A stretch of DNA of 64,000 nt from Coturnix japonica (GCF_001577835.2 NC_029527.1:6664094-6728093); one strand, 5' to 3'. Positions 13,701 through 25,358 are shown, counted from the first letter of the stretch. The notes: generated by a model not told the origin, from the letters alone. Numbers and translations: made by a program.

Positions 13701-16700
13701 TGTTCCAGTTGGCTTCATGATGCTGACAGGAGGCACCTACAGATCTCTGCAGCCCCTTATTGCCAATTTTTCTGTGCTTTCTATACCAGGTGTTGGAGGT
13801 GTTTCTTGGTGACAGATGTGTGTTGCAGCAGAGGAAATTACCTCTTCTCTATCTGTGTACGAGGAGGGGTGGTTGTGCTGTTAATGAAGTTGCAGAGCTG
13901 CCACAGCCCTGCTTTCCTCAGCTCTTTGCCTTCCATACCCAAGCTTTGCCATCGTGTTCCTCCTACTTTGTGCTCCTACTCCCTGTGTTAGGATGACCTG
14001 TCTCTGCTGTTAGCAGGAACGTCCTTCCTGCCCTTTGGGCTTGATGTATTCAATATCTTCTTCCCAGGTAGATATTGGAAGTGCATTGTTCTGTTCTAAA
14101 TGCAGCTCACAATTGCAGCAGTTGCTGAGTGACCATTTGGGTGAAGTCAGATTGTGTTTGGAGTCTTGCTGCCTGTCCCCTGCTTGCATTCTGCATAATG
14201 CTGGTTTGCTGTGGGTGTTGTGGAGCCTTGGAGGAGTGTAATTTGGTGATGAGACTGTAGGATATTTCTGCTTAGAACAGGGGCTGTCTCATCCGTTGCT
14301 TGTGAGCCAAGTAAATGGCCAAGAAGACCATCGTGGATGTGCATAATAGATGCCCCTGTGCCCAGCGTGCTGCTGCAGCCTGTGCTGAACATCTGTGCTG
14401 TGGACAGGAGCAATGGGGCTGATTTGGTGCCTGGACAGGGCTGTGGGTGGGAGGCAAGCCTGCTCCGGAAGGCTTTGTGGTCTCATTTGCTTTGCAGTGT
14501 GGGCATTTCATAGGTGGGGGGTGACTGAAAAGCACTGAGGGCAGCACAATGCACGTTAGGTTAGCGTGGAAAAGGACTGAGATCATTATGCCTATGTTGG
14601 CTTAGCTTTCTCTTTGTGTTACTGCAGCATATCAATTATATGCTGTGAGCCTGTCACACTGTTGGTGTTTTTTCCTGGGTATGCGTGAGAAGCCTCTTCT
14701 TTAGGCAGAGGCTTTTCTGCCTGAGAAGCAAATAATACTTGGTTACGGAATTATGATTGTGCATCTCTGACAACATTATTCCTGATTTTTGTGCTGCCAA
14801 AAATAAACTTTGTTATACATCTGTCACTAATTCATAGAGATTGTCTCCAGGTAAAGGTTTTCTGTGCCATGCTGAAGCTGGTTTCAGTCTTCTGCCCTGT
14901 TCTACAAGCTGCCCTCATGCGGGCAGGGTGATCCAGGTTCTCAGCGCTCCTTGCTATGCCCCATCTGATCACTGCATTGCTGTCCTGGCACTTCCAGGGG
15001 CTGCATCATCTCAGGCAGCACAGCTAACTGTCTGTGGAGCATCAAGCTCTGACAAAGGGGACTTCTGCACATCTTTGCTATCTCCATGTGGCACTTCTGC
15101 TGAATCATCTCTCATCAAGTGCTGGACTCTACTTTGGGCACCCAAAAGCATTCCAGCTGAAGTGAAGGGTGGAAAGTGACCCTGCTGCGTCCCCTGGACT
15201 TCCAGCCTGCAACTGTGATGTTTCTTCTATCCTTACATTTTTCTCAAGTGAGATTCATTTTGCCCTCTGTGCTGTAACACTCAGGCAGTACAGTTTAAGG
15301 GTTAAAGGCTGCTTTTCCTTCTGCTTACAGAAGCATCATGTCCTGATGCTGTGCCGCCTTCCTTATACTAAGCTTGTAGCAAGCACTTGCAAGCATTCCA
15401 TCTGTGCACCGTGCAGTCCTCCCGGCCTTCACAGCAGGGCTACAGAGAGGTAACCATCCTTGACCCAGACATGTCTGTCCTTCAGAAGTGGCTGAAAGCA
15501 TCAGTAGTTCCCTCCTGCCATCCTGGTGTTTACTGCTTCATATCCCACTGCCAAATGGCAAGCAGTGCCTTGCATGAAAACATGACCTTCAGCACTGGAA
15601 TGACTTGAGCTTATTTTGGTACTAGGAACTGGGGAATAGCAGCTGATCCATGAGATGCCTCACGCTAGCTAATCCCTTCAGTGGATGGCGGGGGCCAGAG
15701 CAATTGGTGCCAGCACAAAGCCATTGGGGACCACTGCACGGCTCCGCAGGATCCCTCCTGGCTTGTTACTGAGGAACAGGCGAGGCTGAAGCTCTGTGCC
15801 TGGATGCTGGGTGCCTTTGATGAGAAGGAGCTTTACCCTGGGGCTGAGGCAGGCGTGTTGGCTGCTGGCCAGTTCTGCTGCCAGATGCTTGGGTCTTATT
15901 GCTTCTGGATGGCCACTTCTCTCTGATGCGGCTGGCCTGCACATCTATCAGCATTAGAAGAGCTTATAATAAGGCACAGCGAGGCAGAATTAGCCAGAAC
16001 AATTCCAAAGAAAACAGACGGGGATAATCCACTCTGTAATTGTGACTTTCTCCCCTGTTGCAGCTCAGCGTACGTGCAAGTCAGCTGCCAGGCTCTCTTT
16101 ACTTGAGTTGCAGACAGCTGTGTCTGCTCCCTGCGCCCTGGCTTCGCCCTGCTGTGTTTGGAGGTGGAAAGCAAGGTCTTTGGTGGCCTCTGAGAAATCC
16201 CTGTCAGACAGAATAGCAGCCCTCCTACCAGTGCTGAGGGAGCACAGGCTGGTGAGCAAACAGCCACCGCTCTTCTGTCCTTCGTGGCCACTTGAGTGAC
16301 ACCTACCAGTCTGGTGTCCCCAAAGTCCCTCTGCTTCAGGAGAGCTTTCTGAGTGCTATTTATTCACTTGCTGCCACTGGTGCTGCTCTGGATGAAAAAA
16401 ATATGCCATGCTTTGTCTGGCAATGACTATGTTTTTCAGGATGATGCAAGCACGTCAAGGAATGCAGCCTTGGCTGCATTGGAGCACTCCTAACACTTTC
16501 ATGGTATGTGCTGAGTGAGTGCACCAGGTTGATGCAGATCTGCTCCAAGTTCAGCCTTCAGACTGTTCTCAGCAACCTCACATGCAGCATCCTTAGCAGT
16601 GGAGCCTGCCGTCAGCTGCCACAAATGGACATCATTTCATGGCAGATGGGGCAGGGACGTGTGTAACCACCCTCCTCCCCCATTCCATGTCTAATTAATC

Positions 16701-19700
16701 TCTTCCTCTATGTATGTTCCAACTGTGTGTTCAGTGCTGGCTTCTGGTTCTCAGATCGTTCCATTGCTCCGCGTGCAACAAGAGAAGTTTTCTCTGTGAA
16801 AGTATTGTTAAGAACACAGGAACAGCAGCTCCCCATATCTGCCTTCTGCCTCACCCTGCCTCTGATAACCAGCCGCAGGCGCCTGGGATGGAGGTGAAGA
16901 GGTCTTGTAATGAACAGTTAGGAAAACAGCACAGCCAGACATGGGACGTGCCCGTGGTGGCTGGGTGGTGGTGCCTGGAAGCACCTCTGCCTGTCAGCTC
17001 TGGCTGTGCAGGTGCCTGTTGCAGCTGTCAGATCTTCTTTCTATTATAGCGAGCTTTGGTATCACTGACACCTTATAGCTGGGAGCTCCTTAGATAAGAA
17101 TGAATTAGATTTAAGTTACTTGGTGTTCTCCCTCTCCTTTTAACAGGAGCAGACAGCAGTTTCCAGCTTTGCTGCCACATTGTCTGGGCTGCTCTCATAC
17201 AAACTCATAATCTTGTTAATGCGTAGTATCTCTAGCTGGGCCCCGAATGATACATTTTCACTGAAGTGTTTGCTATTTCAAAGCTCAGGCGTCTTGTGGA
17301 GCTTCAACAAAGTCTGCACACTCTTTGTTTATAGAGCCTCTGCTGATGGGGATGGATTCCTGGGGTTATTGGGCTGAAACGATTCTCTAGCATTTCTTCC
17401 CTCGTGCTAAGAGTAAACCTGCAAGCTGCCAATTGCTGCAAGTCTGTTAGACAACTCCAGGAGCATTAGGGATGAAGAAGGCACCAGCCTGTGTGGGCAG
17501 AATCAAATTGAGCTTGCTAGTGCTTAGCAATGGATTGATTTGTGAATGGAGAGATCTTTCTGGGTCAGAGGGGGATCCAGAACCAGGGAAACATCGTACA
17601 TGGAAGGCATGTTTTTCTTCAGCCTCACTGCTCAGGACCAAGGCTGCATTTTGTTATCACACAGATCATATTCTGCGACTTCTGTTTCCCTGCAAACATC
17701 TACTGAGGAGTATCTGTTAATTACCGTTCAGGGAAGGCACTGACTGTGGAATATTCACTCGGAGCTGCTGCCAGCACAAATGGAGTTGGACCAGCGGGGT
17801 GTGGAGGTGGTGGAGGTGTGTGTGGCCTGGGCAGTGGGCACAGGAGCAGCCTGAGCCATGAGCAGGGATCTGGTGGGTCTCCCCAGAGACTTTCCATCCC
17901 TGCAGGCAGAGCTGAGGTAGCAGAAGTGGAGCAGAGCAGAGGTGGTATTGAGCAGCACAGCGCTCCGGGGGCGGCGGTGGTTGGAACAGGCGGCACTTGC
18001 AGGTGGCCAGATGGATGCTTTTTCTGGGTTCAGTAATTACATAACTAAGGGCCGTGTCCTGGGTCTGTGCAGGGGAGGTTTTTTGTTATCCAGGTGGAGT
18101 TTGCCCTCATCCTCTGAAGTGGATGGGGAAAAAGACGCAAAACATGAGAATTTTGTTGTGGTTATTTTTAAATGAATTTAGAAATGCACGGTGCAGAAGG
18201 TGTGTGCTTAAAGAGGAAAGAAAATGTCCCCATCGTTCAGCAAACACAGAAACAAAGAGCAGTGCAATCAGCATGAGAAGTCTGTAGTAAATATGTGGCT
18301 TACCAGCTGGGGGTGCTGCACCACACCCTCAGAAGAATCAGTGGCAGAAGCTCTGTGTTTCTCTTGCAGATCATCAGAAGATGTGCTACTCTGCCCTGGT
18401 GCTGGCAATGATATTCTCCATGGGGGAACCCCTTCCATACCATCATTATGGTAAGAGCAGCCTGTGCGTGTGTCAGAGCTGGTCATGGGTTACCTGGGGA
18501 TGGAGCTTTTGTGGGGAGAGCTTGGGGAAAGCTCAATGTCAGCAAGGTGAGATTAAGGTCTCCTTTTCACCACTGGAGTGTCCCTGCTGCAAACACTGAG
18601 CCAGAGATGCCAGGTTTTCAGAAAGAGCAGCACAAGCATTCTGCCTTGCTGCAGAAGCAGCAGTTTGCCCAGCACTGTGGCTCAGCAGCTTACTTGTCCA
18701 AATATTTAGTCATACTGGAGCCCTGCACTACAGCACTCACCTCTCAGTTGCCTCAAACACATTCTTTCTGTTGCTGACTCAGATCGCTCCATGAATGTCC
18801 ACTAAATCCACCAGCTGCATCACATGGCCTCTCCCTGCTCTCCCTTGTAACAGGGTGGCACAGCCCTGTGAATTTCAAGTTCTTTGTGCGAGTGGAGATG
18901 ATGAGGAGTATTGCAGTCAAGAGGGAAGTGCAGATGTTGCTCCAGATCTGCCTGTTTTACCCTTTCTTTCCTTTCAACCTTCAGCTAGAAGGTGCTCTCT
19001 GTGCTTCTTCCCCAGCCGTGTTGTGTCCTCAATAGTTGGGAAACTCTGGGTTTGGTTTCTCTAGGAATGCAATGAAGATTTTTATAATCATCTCCTCAGC
19101 AGCTTCACCTTAACACTCCAATAACCACATACAAGGTTTAAGCTTGTGCAGCGGGGACTGAGGAGCGAGTCTCCACATCTCCTGCTTTTCTCTCCTCATA
19201 TAACCCTGGCAATTATTTCCAGCAGGTGGACTTATTTGCATGAGCTCCTGAGCTTTCCTAATAGCTAAATTGAAAAACGGGTTATTACTAATGATCTGGA
19301 TGATTACTTTTTCTTTTTTCTAAATAGATGGATTAGACCAGTGGTCAAGAATACAAATCTCTTCCTACCTGAAGCCTTCATTGGTGCCAAGGGTGCTGGA
19401 ACAGCAGCCAGAGCGGAATTTGGCATTCTATTTACTTGAATAATGAATAAAAAAAGCCAGTGGGAAATGAACAGTCAGCATTTGTCTGAGCTGTGGCTGA
19501 CTGGGAGCCATTTGTCTCTTGCACAAAACCATTGGTTAATTTCCTGGTGGCTAACACTGCCACTCTAGTAGTGGCTTTAAGCCTAAAAGCATGAAGTGGC
19601 TCACGTGGTCCCTTGTTGCTTGTTGTACTTTACGGATGATGTAAGTGCCATCTTTATCCTTCTGCAGAACATCTCAACTCTCAGTTTGTGCAGTTCTTGC

Positions 19701-22700
19701 TGGATGTGATTGAAGACGGGCTGCCTTCAGACACCACCGACCAACTCCCTGACTTATTCATCAACGTCCTTCTGGCTTTCAATCTCCACATTCCAGGTCG
19801 GTTTGGTGCTGTTCTGCCTTGTCAGGATATCAGGTGGTCTGGAGCACTGAGGGGATGAAGAGCAGGGATGTAGAATCTCACTGGCACTTGATGGTGTTGC
19901 GATAACCTGTGCAGCTCTCTCAGCCTCTGGCAGCACACTGTGTTTCTACTTGTATCTGCTCAAATACTCTACAAAACTCTAGAGGGAAAATCAGCCTGAG
20001 AGCCCATGTCCAACCAGCTGACCCTTCAGCAGCCATGAAGTCCAGTGGATTTCTGTCTATACATTCAAGCTGGCTGGATGGAAGCAACTGCTGGACTGCA
20101 GGACATGTGTATGGCCAACTTGTAGGCACAGCTGATTTGGAAGGGAGCATGCTTCAATGGGCATTTCTTGGTATCTGTCCAGAAAGAAAGCTTTTTGCTT
20201 TACGAAGGTCTTCACAAACCTGCTTATCCAGCTGCACTTCTTGAACCTTACTCACTGCTTACATGCTGGAGCTGAGATTATTACCCTTAGCCTGAGCTGC
20301 ACACTCTCCTCCTTTCCCTCACTGTCAATCCTCCCTCCTCTGCTGAGCTACTTAATAGACAAAGCCTGTGATCCCCAGAGAAGGGCATCTGCCCATTCCC
20401 TGTGGGGCTGACTGGGAGCTTCAAAGCTTGTTGTTGGGAAACTGGGAAATAGTGCCAGGTCCTGACACTTGTTAACCCAGAATGAGCTTGCAAGGTCTCC
20501 TGTTGCTCCAATTGTATTTAATTATTTACTGCTGTTCTGCTTCAGGACCTTATCCGTGGCTTTGTGGAGAAAGGGGAGGATAAAACAGCAGGACATGGCT
20601 AGTAATTTGCTTGTTATAAGTTGTACACCATTAAAATTTGTGTGAAAGTTTCTAATTTCATGTGAAAGTTGATTGCACAGAGGCTGATTTAGTACAGTCT
20701 CCGCTGCTTTCGTTCATTACACTTTTGCATAGTTACCCCTAGAGATCCTGGATGCAGTAATTGGGCAATAATGTGTGACCAGCAGCGTGTTTCTGGGGGA
20801 TCATTGCCTGCAGTGATTTGTTCTCTGATGCTAAGAACCTGTTAAATGATGCTCAGGTTGCTTATCAGTGGATTAATGTGTTATCTCTCTGCCTGTGAGA
20901 TTCATTTGTCCTGCATTGCAGATGTGCAAAGTCGATTCAGAAACTCTGCTAAAACATGTTATGTTCATAGACTCATAGAGAGGCTTAGGTTGGAGTGGGC
21001 CTTGAAGATCTCCCAGTTCCAACACCTGCCACAGACAGGGTTACCAACCACATCCAGCCTGGCCTTGAGTGCCCCCAGGGGTGGAACCCTGGAACCTTTT
21101 GTAGCCCTGGTGGGTTGGTTCCCTGCAATTCCCCACAGTGGGAGCCCTGTGCTGCTTTCCTTTTTTGTTTTGTTACTGTTGTCTTCAGCAAACAAAGGGA
21201 TGTGCTGAGCAGGTTTCTTCCCTAGTTCCAGAGCACAGCGTGATCATGACGACAATAAGCAAGCACTCCAATGTCAAGACTTTCACGGAGAAGCTGTTGC
21301 TGCTGCTGAACAGGGGAGGTGAGTGCGGCACTGTCACCTGCCTGGCAGGGGATGCAGCTCCCAGGAATGGTGCTTGGTAAGAGCTGGGGGTGCAGGTGGC
21401 ATTGAAGCTGTTGGCTGGGGCTGACGTGCTGCTCAGAATGGAGCTTCCCATTTCAGCCTGGCCAGCAGAGGGTTTAGTTTTCTGCCTGCTCCAGGCATGG
21501 AGTGAAATCCACTGCATGCACAGCAGATTGTTAGAAAGCTGGAGATCACTACAGGCAGAGCAGTGCCAGGTATTTCTGCCTGCGCTGCATGCCGCTATTG
21601 TGCTTTCTAATACCTTCTGGAGCACAGGGGCTTTGCAGCTTGAGATTTGTTGTGTTGATTTGCTGGTAAGTAACTCACCCTGTGAAGCTCGCAGCTCGTC
21701 TTACTCAGGCTTCAGATGCCTTTGGGGTCGCAAATCAGTTTCCACGCTATACCAGTTTGAGGGCAGCCTGCATTTCAGTGCTTCTCTGTCTGGCCCTGTC
21801 CAAAAGCCTTTGTTTAGACTCCTCCATATGAGATTCTCTAAAAGGATTTCCTTACTTTGAGGAGCAGGAAAACCAGAACCAAAGAAAGATGCTTCTCTTG
21901 TGCCCTTCTCCTGTAGTACCCATAGCCCCTTCTGTGGTCTGCAGGGCCATGTTTTGGTAGAAAACAGGGTACAGTGGGTAAATTAAACTTGGAGGTGTTT
22001 CTTTTATTGCTTCCAGAACAGTCCTAGCCTGGTCTCCATGGTGAAAGCTTATTTCTGATGCAGGCTCTGGTGGGCTTTTCAGAGGGGTCATTGGACCAGA
22101 CTTAATAAACCAGGGAGAAAATGAGTGGTGGCTGTTGAGCAAGGAGGGGAGGCACTGGGAGGTAATGTGCTAATGAGCTTTCACCTGGGATAATAGGTGA
22201 AACATAAACAATGATTAATGCTAATGCTAATGAGTTTGGTCTCAGCTTGGTGCCCTGCAGAGCTGCCATCCTGATTACACAGCTTTGTGCAAGGCACTAA
22301 GGACTGCTGGCATGAAAGCTGGCCGTGGGCAGGGAGCGACTGGCTGAGGTGGGGGCAGCCCCCTCCCCAAAACCTGTGGGGAACAATGCAGGGGTTGGCA
22401 CTGGAGGTGCAGGAGGTGGGCAGCAAGGAGTGTGTGGCTTAACGCGATCTCTCTGCCACCCCCAGATGATCCAGTTTGTATCTTCAAGCATCAGCCTCAG
22501 CCACCCCACTCAGTGCTGAAGTTCCTGCAGGACATCTTTGCCAGCAAGGACACAGCCAGCATCTTCTACCACACAGACATGATGGTCCTGATAGACATCC
22601 TGGTGCGGCAGATCGCTGATCTCTCCCCCGGAGACAAGGTGCTCACACAAAGCCACGGGCACTGAGTAGGGGAGCGTGGTCCCAAAGCAATGGTATTTCT

Positions 22701-23404
22701 CCTCACCTGTTGGGCTTGATGGTGCAGACAGAGCTGGAGTCCTGGGGCAGGCAGAACATTTCAGAGTGCTGAAATCTGTCTAAGGGGCTGAGAAGGAAGG
22801 GAGGATTTGTCCTGCCTGCATGTGGCAGCAGGAAAGTGTGTTTGAAAGGTCTGCCAGGCTCTGGTGGTCTCTGCCCTTCTGTTCAGGGACCTTTGGGAAA
22901 AGGGCCCCTCTGTGAGTAGCAGAAGGAGGGATCTCCTGTGTTTTATTAGCGCTAGAGGCAGAGAATGTGCTTATGTTTGAGAGTGGATCATGAGCGTTAT
23001 TGAGGTGCTGTGGGAAAAGCACAGTTCTCCATAGCTAATGGTGAGTCCTCCAGAAAAGCAGTGCCTCTGGAGCTCTGTCTGGCTGGTCATACAGCAGCAG
23101 CTGCTCCTTGTGCTCATGCTGTAATGGAGGCTGGCACGCTTGTTTATCTCATTTTGAATTTTTCACTGTGCCCTGTTTCTTCTCCCCTCCCACTTGGCAG
23201 CTGAGGATGGAGTATCTGTCTCTGATGCACGCCATCATCCGCTCCACGCCGTATCTGCAGCACCAGCACCGCCTCTCTGACCTGCAGGGCATCCTGCAGC
23301 GTATCCTGGGGGAGGAGGAGGAGGAGCAGCAGTGCCAGATGGACAAACTGATCATCCTGGAGATCTATAAGGAGTTCCCAGAGATCTCCCCTGGTACCAG
23401 CTAA
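1780..23404 (+). CDS. NCKIPSD: NCKIPSD (SPIN90/WISH), NCK-interacting protein with SH3 domain; exons 2-13, 5' partial
   Basis: Actin regulator of the cell cortex. The family binds NCK, N-WASP and Arp2/3 and can seed linear filaments. Twelve coding exons are joined with matching phases: 1780-1892, 2582-2777, 6333-6420, 8426-9054, 11529-11699, 12340-12426, 13304-13442, 18370-18450, 19668-19796, 21226-21318, 22466-22638 and 23201-23404 (stop TAA). They encode about 700 residues. The SH3 exon (about 60 residues in mammals) must lie upstream of base 1. The order seen is a short helix ([20 protein letters not shown]), a basic stretch ([14 protein letters not shown]), a proline-rich NCK-type site ([20 protein letters not shown]), a Ser/Thr/Pro-rich disordered exon, then the leucine-rich armadillo-like C-terminal domain ([13 protein letters not shown] through [14 protein letters not shown]), which is very close to the human protein. 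All introns are GT-AG. Identity is firm; only the upstream start is unseen. Confidence 0.96.
2778..6332 (+). other. NCKIPSD: NCKIPSD intron 3
   Basis: A 3.6-kb intron with donor GTAATGG and acceptor TCTCCTTGCAG. It holds a CR1 fragment at 3112-3380 and otherwise unremarkable sequence with a few T-rich runs. No exon or RNA gene could be supported. Confidence 0.8.
3112..3380 (+). repeat. CR1 LINE fragment, 3' end, + orientation
   Basis: Runs from 'gggataaggggaaatggttt' through 'cactggaacaggttgcccaa', 'ggctgtggatgccccatccc' and 'ttcaaggccaggctggatgt' to 'ggttggaactggatcatctt' and 'ccattccatggt'. These are diagnostic blocks of the CR1 3' end. It is 5'-truncated, as is usual for CR1, and the octamer tail has decayed. 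Confidence 0.92.
6421..8425 (+). other. NCKIPSD: NCKIPSD intron 4
   Basis: A 2-kb intron between donor GTAAGGG and acceptor GTTCTCTTTCAG. No repeats or RNA genes were recognised. Mixed-composition open frames on both strands are shadows without homology. Confidence 0.75.
8426..9054 (+). CDS. NCKIPSD: NCKIPSD exon 5: disordered linker plus start of leucine-rich domain
   Basis: The largest NCKIPSD exon here, with 209 codons and a split first codon (A from the previous exon plus AT). The first 140 or so residues are Ser/Thr/Pro/Ala-rich, with [17 protein letters not shown] near the start (conserved with mammals) and [14 protein letters not shown], a PxxP-type site. The last 55 residues ([20 protein letters not shown] onward) begin the conserved helical domain. 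The linker differs from the mammalian one in length and composition, as expected for a disordered segment. Confidence 0.93.
9055..11528 (+). other. NCKIPSD: NCKIPSD intron 5 with AT-rich candidate conserved blocks
   Basis: A 2.5-kb intron. About 9470-9730 and 10825-10985 are AT-rich, free of recognisable repeats and dense in factor-like motifs. TGACTCAT (AP-1 type) occurs near 9620 and again near 10561. TAATTA lies at 10846-10851 and TTAATTAG at 10878-10885. No coding exon is seen. Any regulatory role is inference from composition only. Confidence 0.5.
11700..13303 (+). other. NCKIPSD: NCKIPSD introns 6 and 7 around exon 7
   Basis: Two introns, 11700-12339 and 12427-13303, flank the 87-nt exon 7 ([20 protein letters not shown]). 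Apart from good GT-AG sites I see nothing in them. Confidence 0.75.
13443..18369 (+). other. NCKIPSD: NCKIPSD intron 8
   Basis: At 4.9 kb this is the longest intron in the visible part of NCKIPSD. The phase-1 junction restores Asp (G|AT) in the conserved [14 protein letters not shown]. No repeat family, RNA gene or extra exon could be supported. About 17100-17360 is somewhat AT-rich. Confidence 0.75.
18451..19667 (+). other. NCKIPSD: NCKIPSD intron 9 with candidate conserved element
   Basis: A 1.2-kb intron. The block at about 19196-19510 is AT-rich and CpG-poor. It carries an E-box CAGGTG at 19223-19228 and, close by, an octamer ATTTGCAT at 19234-19241 of the POU-factor type. No reading frame in it looks coding. 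Confidence 0.45.
19797..23200 (+). other. NCKIPSD: NCKIPSD introns 10, 11 and 12
   Basis: Introns 19797-21225, 21319-22465 and 22639-23200 separate exons 10 to 13. The first contains a minus-oriented CR1 fragment. The second has an AT-rich stretch near 22195-22235 with three ATTAATG/GCTAATG repeats. Nothing else is recognised. Confidence 0.7.
20964..21135 (-). repeat. CR1 LINE fragment, 3' end, minus orientation
   Basis: Starts with the inverted octamer tail 'tcatagactcatagagagg', then 'cttaggttggagtgggcctt', 'ttccaacacctgcc' and 'ccacatccagcctggccttg'. This is the reverse complement of the CR1 3' end. It lies about 90 bases upstream of the exon 11 acceptor without disturbing it. Confidence 0.9.
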
Positions 23405-24665
23405 CCATCCCTCGCCTCGGACTCGAGTTCGAACCACTTGGATCAAAGACACTCTTGTTGACACTTTCTCCCTGTTCCCTTCCAGTACAGCTCATACCTT
23501 ACCCTCCTTGGCGCGAGGCCTAAGGTTTGGACAGTGTTCACCGGCCCTGTAGGAGTGTCAGCGGGGTGCCCTGGGGCCTGGTGCTCCAGGGAGGGCAGCG
23601 CTGTGCAGAGCAGGCTGGGTGCTGGTGCTTGGTTTGCTCCCAGCGCTTGAGCAGGAGGCACTTAAGCCAGCAGGAAGGGCAGAGCCCAGAGGGACTCGGC
23701 AGCCAGGTGGGGCATTTAGCTGCGCCAGTGTCCCAAGGTCCTGAAGCGAAAGGCCTTTGCCTTAGAGCATCACTTTCTTTTCCATGTGCATCTCTCCCTG
23801 CAGTGACCAAGTGGAGTCTGTCGGTGCTTGGAAGAAGCTTTTGTAACATCTGTTTTGTTTCTGCTGCTCGTGCCAATGCACTGCAGCGCTGCCCAGGGAG
23901 GCAGCAGCTCACTGCCAGACCCTCCCTGCTGGCCTGCAGCTAACGCTTGGGGCAGCACTGCGCCCGGGGTCCTGCTCTTAGTGCAGCAGCTGCTTTGTTC
24001 AACCCGCTTTCCGTAGTGACATTTAGACGTGAGTATCTTGCACACTGCAGCAGCCCAGAACTGTGACACTGGGTGCTGCTGTTAGCACCCTGTGCAGCCA
24101 CAGCTGCTTGCCGCCTCCAGCACTGCCCCGGGCAGAGGGGCTGCATGTGGGCAGTGCTGTGTTCATAATGCCTGTGGGTTTCTTGCCTTGAGCTTCGCAG
24201 TAGCTCTGCTCGCTGCCCTCCTGCCCACGAGGCAGCTCGCGCCTGGTGTCCAGTGGCTGTTTGTGACCATGCACGAGTGTGGGGAACCCTTTAGGTTTCT
24301 AGCCAACAGGACTAACCTGTGTCCCCGTTACAGATAGTCACACACTAACGTGGGTCCCTTAGGTATCCGTGTGCGCAGTCTGGTCGCTCCTGTCCCCAGC
24401 TGTTCCTCTGCAGCACCCTGTGTAGGAGCTATGGGCGTTTGGAACTGGAAGCACTGGGCACAGATATATGGCTTTAGGAGACAACAGCTGAGCTCTGGGC
24501 ATTGTCGTGCTCAGGAATGGAAGGGTTTGGCCTGAAGCTTAATAACCGCCCTTGTAGAGAAACCTGTTTTTCCCATGTAAAAATGTATGAATGTCCAAAG
24601 GGATGCTGTATTTTCTTAAGCACTGAGTGTAACATGCAGAGGAATAAAGATGTCTTAAACTGGAG
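23405..24665 (+). other. NCKIPSD: NCKIPSD 3' UTR
   Basis: Follows the TAA at 23402-23404 in the last exon and runs to a canonical AATAAA at 24643-24648, so cleavage is expected near 24660-24670. Length is about 1.26 kb. No upstream AATAAA is seen within it. Confidence 0.8.
24643..24648 (+). terminator. NCKIPSD: NCKIPSD polyadenylation signal AATAAA
   Basis: Perfect hexamer, about 1.24 kb after the stop codon, followed within 40 bases by GT-rich sequence (GTTGTGTGAG) of the downstream-element type. Confidence 0.8.
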
Positions 24666-24791
24666 TTGTGTGAGCACAGCCCTGTTTGTCCTGTGTGGCA
24701 CTGAGGCAGTGGCTGCAGGCTGGGAGCAGGGCTGGACCTGCACCTCTGCTTTGGTGTGTGCAGTGATTCCATTGCACCTACTTGTATGGCT

Positions 24792-24935
24792 TCATCATGG
24801 AAGCAGAGAATGGCTGAGGTTGGAGGGGATCTTTTAGATCAACCTCCTGCCATGGGCTGGTTGCCCCCCACCAGCTCAGGCTGCACAGAGCCCTGTCAGT
24901 GACTTTGAGCACCTCCATTGATGGGGCATCGCAGC
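24792..24935 (-). repeat. CR1 LINE fragment, minus orientation, at CELSR3 upstream border
   Basis: 'gaatggctgaggttggaggg', 'caacctcctgccatgggctg' and 'ctgtcagtgactttgagcac' form the reverse complement of an older CR1 3' end. It sits between the NCKIPSD poly(A) site and the CELSR3 CpG island, which starts right after it. Confidence 0.85.
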
Positions 24936-25358
24936 AATGTGCAGCCGTCCCAGTGCCTCACTGCCCCTCTGAGATCCGCTCCGAGCACCCTGGCCGTGCT
25001 CCTCATCCTCCCCGAGCCGCCAGCCGGGCAATTAGCACCAGCAGACCGGACAGCTCTCAGCCCTTTTAAAGCGCGTGCTCTGCCGGGGCTCCATGACGGC
25101 ACACGCTGCGGTGCGTTGCGGTGCGGCAGCCCGGGATGCCGTCCCGCCCCGTCCCGCAGCATCGCCCCGTCCCGTCCCGTTGCGGGCAGCCCCGCAGCGC
25201 CGCTCCACCTCCCCAAGATGGCGGCGGGGCGGGGCGGCCATGTTGGGCTGCGGGAGGAGCCGCCGCCCCCGGCATCGGCGTCGCGTTGCGGGGCGGGGGG
25301 CGGTGCCGAGCTGAGCGCCGTGCGGCCGGGCCGGGCCGGGCGGCGGCCGCCGAGCAGC
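24936..25358 (+). promoter_or_regulatory. CELSR3: CELSR3 CpG-rich promoter / 5' UTR region
   Basis: GC- and CpG-dense sequence merging into exon 1. A TATA-like TTTTAAA lies at 25064-25070. A YY1-type AAGATGGCGGC lies at 25215-25225, followed by GGGGCGGGGCGG Sp1-type boxes. A split RE1-like motif lies at 25031-25057 (see its own entry). The transcription start cannot be fixed from sequence. An ATG at 25218 is in frame with the chosen start and would add 47 residues. Confidence 0.6.
25031..25057 (+). promoter_or_regulatory. CELSR3: Candidate expanded-spacer RE1 (REST) site
   Basis: Left half ATTAGCACC (25031-25039; 7 of 9 to TTCAGCACC), an 8-base gap, then right half GGACAGCTCT (25048-25057; 8 of 10 to GGACAGCGCC). 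Canonical RE1 has a 2-base gap. REST is known also to bind half-sites with a longer spacer of about this size. Match quality is moderate, so this is a candidate only. Confidence 0.35.

Noticed and set aside
22195-22235. Short ATTAATG/GCTAATG repeats as a microsatellite
   Set aside because: Only about three imperfect units; too short to call.
23415-23440. tRNA B-box-like GAGTTCGAACC in the NCKIPSD 3' UTR
   Set aside because: No A-box or cloverleaf stems upstream at the right distance; a chance match.
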